Source: Rhodocyclales bacterium
GTDB lineage: Bacteria > Pseudomonadota > Gammaproteobacteria > Burkholderiales > Rhodocyclaceae
Direction: 5' to 3'
DNA: 7,830 nucleotides
Assembly (NCBI GenBank): GCA_021413665.1
Contig: JAIOPW010000474.1
Span: 1 to 7,830 of the forward strand
Below, one piece after another: positions 6,503 through 7,830 of this stretch (position 1 is the first letter of the stretch; the number at the start of each line of letters is the position of its first letter). A program made the position numbers and the translations under genes. The notes under the pieces are model-generated. The model did no database searches, was not told the DNA's origin, and saw nothing but the letters and a program-made list of their open reading frames with translations.

Positions 6503-7324
6503 TTACTTGAACCAGGCCAGGAAACGGTCCCACCAGCCTCGCGCGGCTGGATAGGCACCCTTCACCTTGACCAGGATTACAGAAACATTGTCGCGGCCGC
6601 CGTTGTCGTTGGCCATCTGAATCAACTGCGTCGCACACAACTCCAGGTTCGCCGACAGCGCCCCGAGAGTCATGGCAATTTCATCGTCTTCGACCATGTC
6701 GTTGAGGCCGTCGGAACAGAACAGGTATACGTCGCCCGGCACGACGGCATGATCGTGAATCTCCGCCTGCACCTCGGGGTCGATGCCCACGGCGCGCGTA
6801 ACCAGGTTCTTGTTCTGTGAATGACGCGCCTGCTCAGGTGTGATAAGACCGCTGTCGATTTGTTCCTGCAACAGGGAGTGGTCTCGCGTAACCTGCTGGA
6901 ACTCCTCGCCACGCAGACGGTAAAGCCGCGAGTCGCCGATATGGCCTACCGTGACCTTGTCATCGTGGAATATCCCGACCACCAGCGTGGTGCCCATCCC
7001 GGCGTAGTGCGGCTGGCTCTGTGCCGCCTGATAGATGGCGCCATTGACCCTGGCCATTTCACCGACAAGCGTTACCTCCGCCCATGACTTGCCGGACGCA
7101 TCAAGGCTGCTCGGCTCGCGCTCGACAAATGCCCGATCCAGCTCGGTGCCGAGCAGCGCCGTCGCCATGCCGCTGGCTACTTCGCCGGCGTTGTAGCCGC
7201 CCATGCCATCGGCCAGCACGGCGAAGCCGCGCAGCGGATTCGCCATCACGGAGTCTTCGTTGTTGGTGCGCACCATGCCCGGCTCGCTGCGGGTGACGAT
7301 TTCCAGTACAACGCTCATGTCCAT
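6503..7324 (-). CDS. PP2C-family Ser/Thr protein phosphatase
   Basis: This is a 273-residue soluble phosphatase of the bacterial Stp/PppA type, which removes phosphate from Ser/Thr using two or more Mn/Mg ions. The metal and catalytic motifs stand in order: R19-T-N-N-E23-D24, LAD39-GMGG, GHIGD131-SR, DHSLLQEQIDSGLIT, NLVTRAVG, CSD205-GLND and RD245-NVSVILV. All key acidic residues are present, so it should be active. Length fits the family. The C-terminus has a short aromatic tail (WWDRFLAWFK) that might contact membrane or a partner. ATG 7324 is chosen because GAGGG lies 7 nt upstream; a longer in-frame start at 7381 would run into the kinase gene and has no family support. It begins 10 nt after the kinase stop, the common kinase-phosphatase pairing, so it probably reverses that kinase's action on the FHA protein and other targets. 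Confidence 0.96.
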   Translation of the reverse strand: MDMSVVLEIVTRSEPGMVRTNNEDSVMANPLRGFAVLADGMGGYNAGEVASGMATALLGTELDRAFVEREPSSLDASGKSWAEVTLVGEMARVNGAIYQAAQSQPHYAGMGTTLVVGIFHDDKVTVGHIGDSRLYRLRGEEFQQVTRDHSLLQEQIDSGLITPEQARHSQNKNLVTRAVGIDPEVQAEIHDHAVVPGDVYLFCSDGLNDMVEDDEIAMTLGALSANLELCATQLIQMANDNGGRDNVSVILVKVKGAYPAARGWWDRFLAWFK

Positions 7325-7331
7325 GACCCGA

Positions 7332-7336
7332 CCCTC
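7332..7336 (-). promoter_or_regulatory. Shine-Dalgarno of the phosphatase gene, overlapping the kinase stop
   Basis: GAGGG on the minus strand overlaps the kinase TGA (7335-7337) and sits 7 nt before ATG 7324. It decides the start and suggests that ribosomes ending the kinase help start the phosphatase. Confidence 0.7.
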
Positions 7337-7830
7337 AGATGCTGATGTCGACGCCGGACTCATCCGCGGCGGCGCCACCACTCATTGCCATGCAGGTGCG
7401 AACATCCTTCGCAAATTCGGCACCGGTCTGGTAGCGCGCATCCGGATCCTTGGTCATTGCCCGATCGATGATTGCCACAACACAGTCCGGCAGGTCGGGA
7501 TTGAGGCCGCGAATGTCCGGATGCGGTTCGTTGGCGATCTTGAACATTAGTTGCGCCATCGAATCGCCCTCGAAGGGCAGCTTGCCGCAGGACATCTGGT
7601 ACAGCATGACGCCGAGCGAGAACAGGTCGGAGCGGCCGTCGATCTTCTTTCCGGCGAGTTGCTCGGGTGACATGAAGCTCGGCGTGCCGAGCACCATGCC
7701 GGTCTTGGTCTTCGACGAATCGGTAATCCGCGCGATGCCGAAGTCGGTCACCTTGACCTGGTCGGACTCAGGCTCGTACATGATGTTCGCCGGCTTGATG
7801 TCCCGGTGCACGACATTGTTTTCGTGCGCG
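7335..7830 (-). CDS. Ser/Thr protein kinase, Hanks type, N-terminal part beyond window
   Basis: Only the last 164 residues are visible; the frame is open at the right edge. They hold the catalytic half of a eukaryotic-like kinase: catalytic loop HRDIKPAN, metal-binding DFG in VTDFGIAR, an activation loop with several Ser/Thr (TDSSKTKTG), GTPSFMSPEQ in place of the APE motif, DGRSDLFSLGVMLYQM with the conserved Asp, and the closing RYQTGAEFAKDV. The Arg before the catalytic Asp marks an RD kinase, normally activated by phosphorylation of the activation loop. After the kinase domain come only about 20 residues (GGAAADESGVDISI at the end), with no transmembrane helix or PASTA repeats, so any sensor or membrane anchor must be N-terminal and outside the window. 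It leads the phosphatase and FHA genes and probably phosphorylates the FHA protein. Confidence 0.95.
   Translation of the reverse strand, partial: AHENNVVHRDIKPANIMYEPESDQVKVTDFGIARITDSSKTKTGMVLGTPSFMSPEQLAGKKIDGRSDLFSLGVMLYQMSCGKLPFEGDSMAQLMFKIANEPHPDIRGLNPDLPDCVVAIIDRAMTKDPDARYQTGAEFAKDVRTCMAMSGGAAADESGVDISI

Noticed and set aside
5900..6820. A 306-codon plus-strand open frame across the FHA-phosphatase junction
   Set aside because: It spans two genes on the other strand, including their junction, and has no family resemblance.
7325..7381. A longer phosphatase starting at 7381
   Set aside because: The extra 19 residues overlap the kinase C-terminus and lack family resemblance, while ATG 7324 has a well-spaced GAGGG.
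6503..7830. The threonine phosphorylation pathway of a type VI secretion system (PpkA/PppA/Fha)
   Set aside because: Kinase, PP2C and FHA genes fit in outline, but no type VI structural gene is present, and the neighbours are cyclic-nucleotide genes and a GspE-like ATPase.

Overview
The window is a gap-poor, all-minus-strand stretch of G+C-rich bacterial DNA holding seven genes, with transcription running from high to low coordinates. The protein families (Ser/Thr kinase, PP2C phosphatase, FHA protein, CHASE2 adenylate cyclase, cyclic-nucleotide-binding protein, GspE/PilB-type ATPase) and the codon use suggest a betaproteobacterium, plausibly of the Rhodocyclales. That placement is by family recognition only; there is no rRNA or marker gene here.

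Layout in order of transcription: (1) the C-terminal part of a Ser/Thr protein kinase enters from the right edge (7335-7830); (2) a PP2C phosphatase follows (6503-7324, 10 nt after the kinase stop); (3) a protein with one intact and one degenerate FHA domain (5719-6483, 19 nt gap); (4) a membrane CHASE2-class III nucleotide cyclase starting at TTG (3462-5687, 31 nt gap); (5) after the only sizeable spacer, 118 nt with two inverted repeats, a metallo-beta-lactamase-fold protein resembling class II cyclic-nucleotide phosphodiesterases (2576-3343); (6) 2 nt later a protein with two cyclic-nucleotide-binding-like domains and a rhodanese domain (1506-2573); (7) overlapping it by 4 nt (ATGA), a GAF plus GspE/PilB-family ATPase that runs off the left edge before its Walker A (1-1509).

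Read together, this looks like one signalling operon. Genes 1-3 are writer, eraser and reader of Ser/Thr phosphorylation. Genes 4-6 are candidate maker, destroyer and receptor of cAMP. Gene 7, translationally coupled to the receptor, would be the output: an ATPase of the type II secretion/type IV pilus class carrying a GAF domain that itself resembles the cyclic-nucleotide-binding GAFs of phosphodiesterases. Each family assignment rests on visible motifs; that the parts form one circuit is inference from order, spacing and coupling. No mobile elements, RNA genes or CRISPR arrays were seen.
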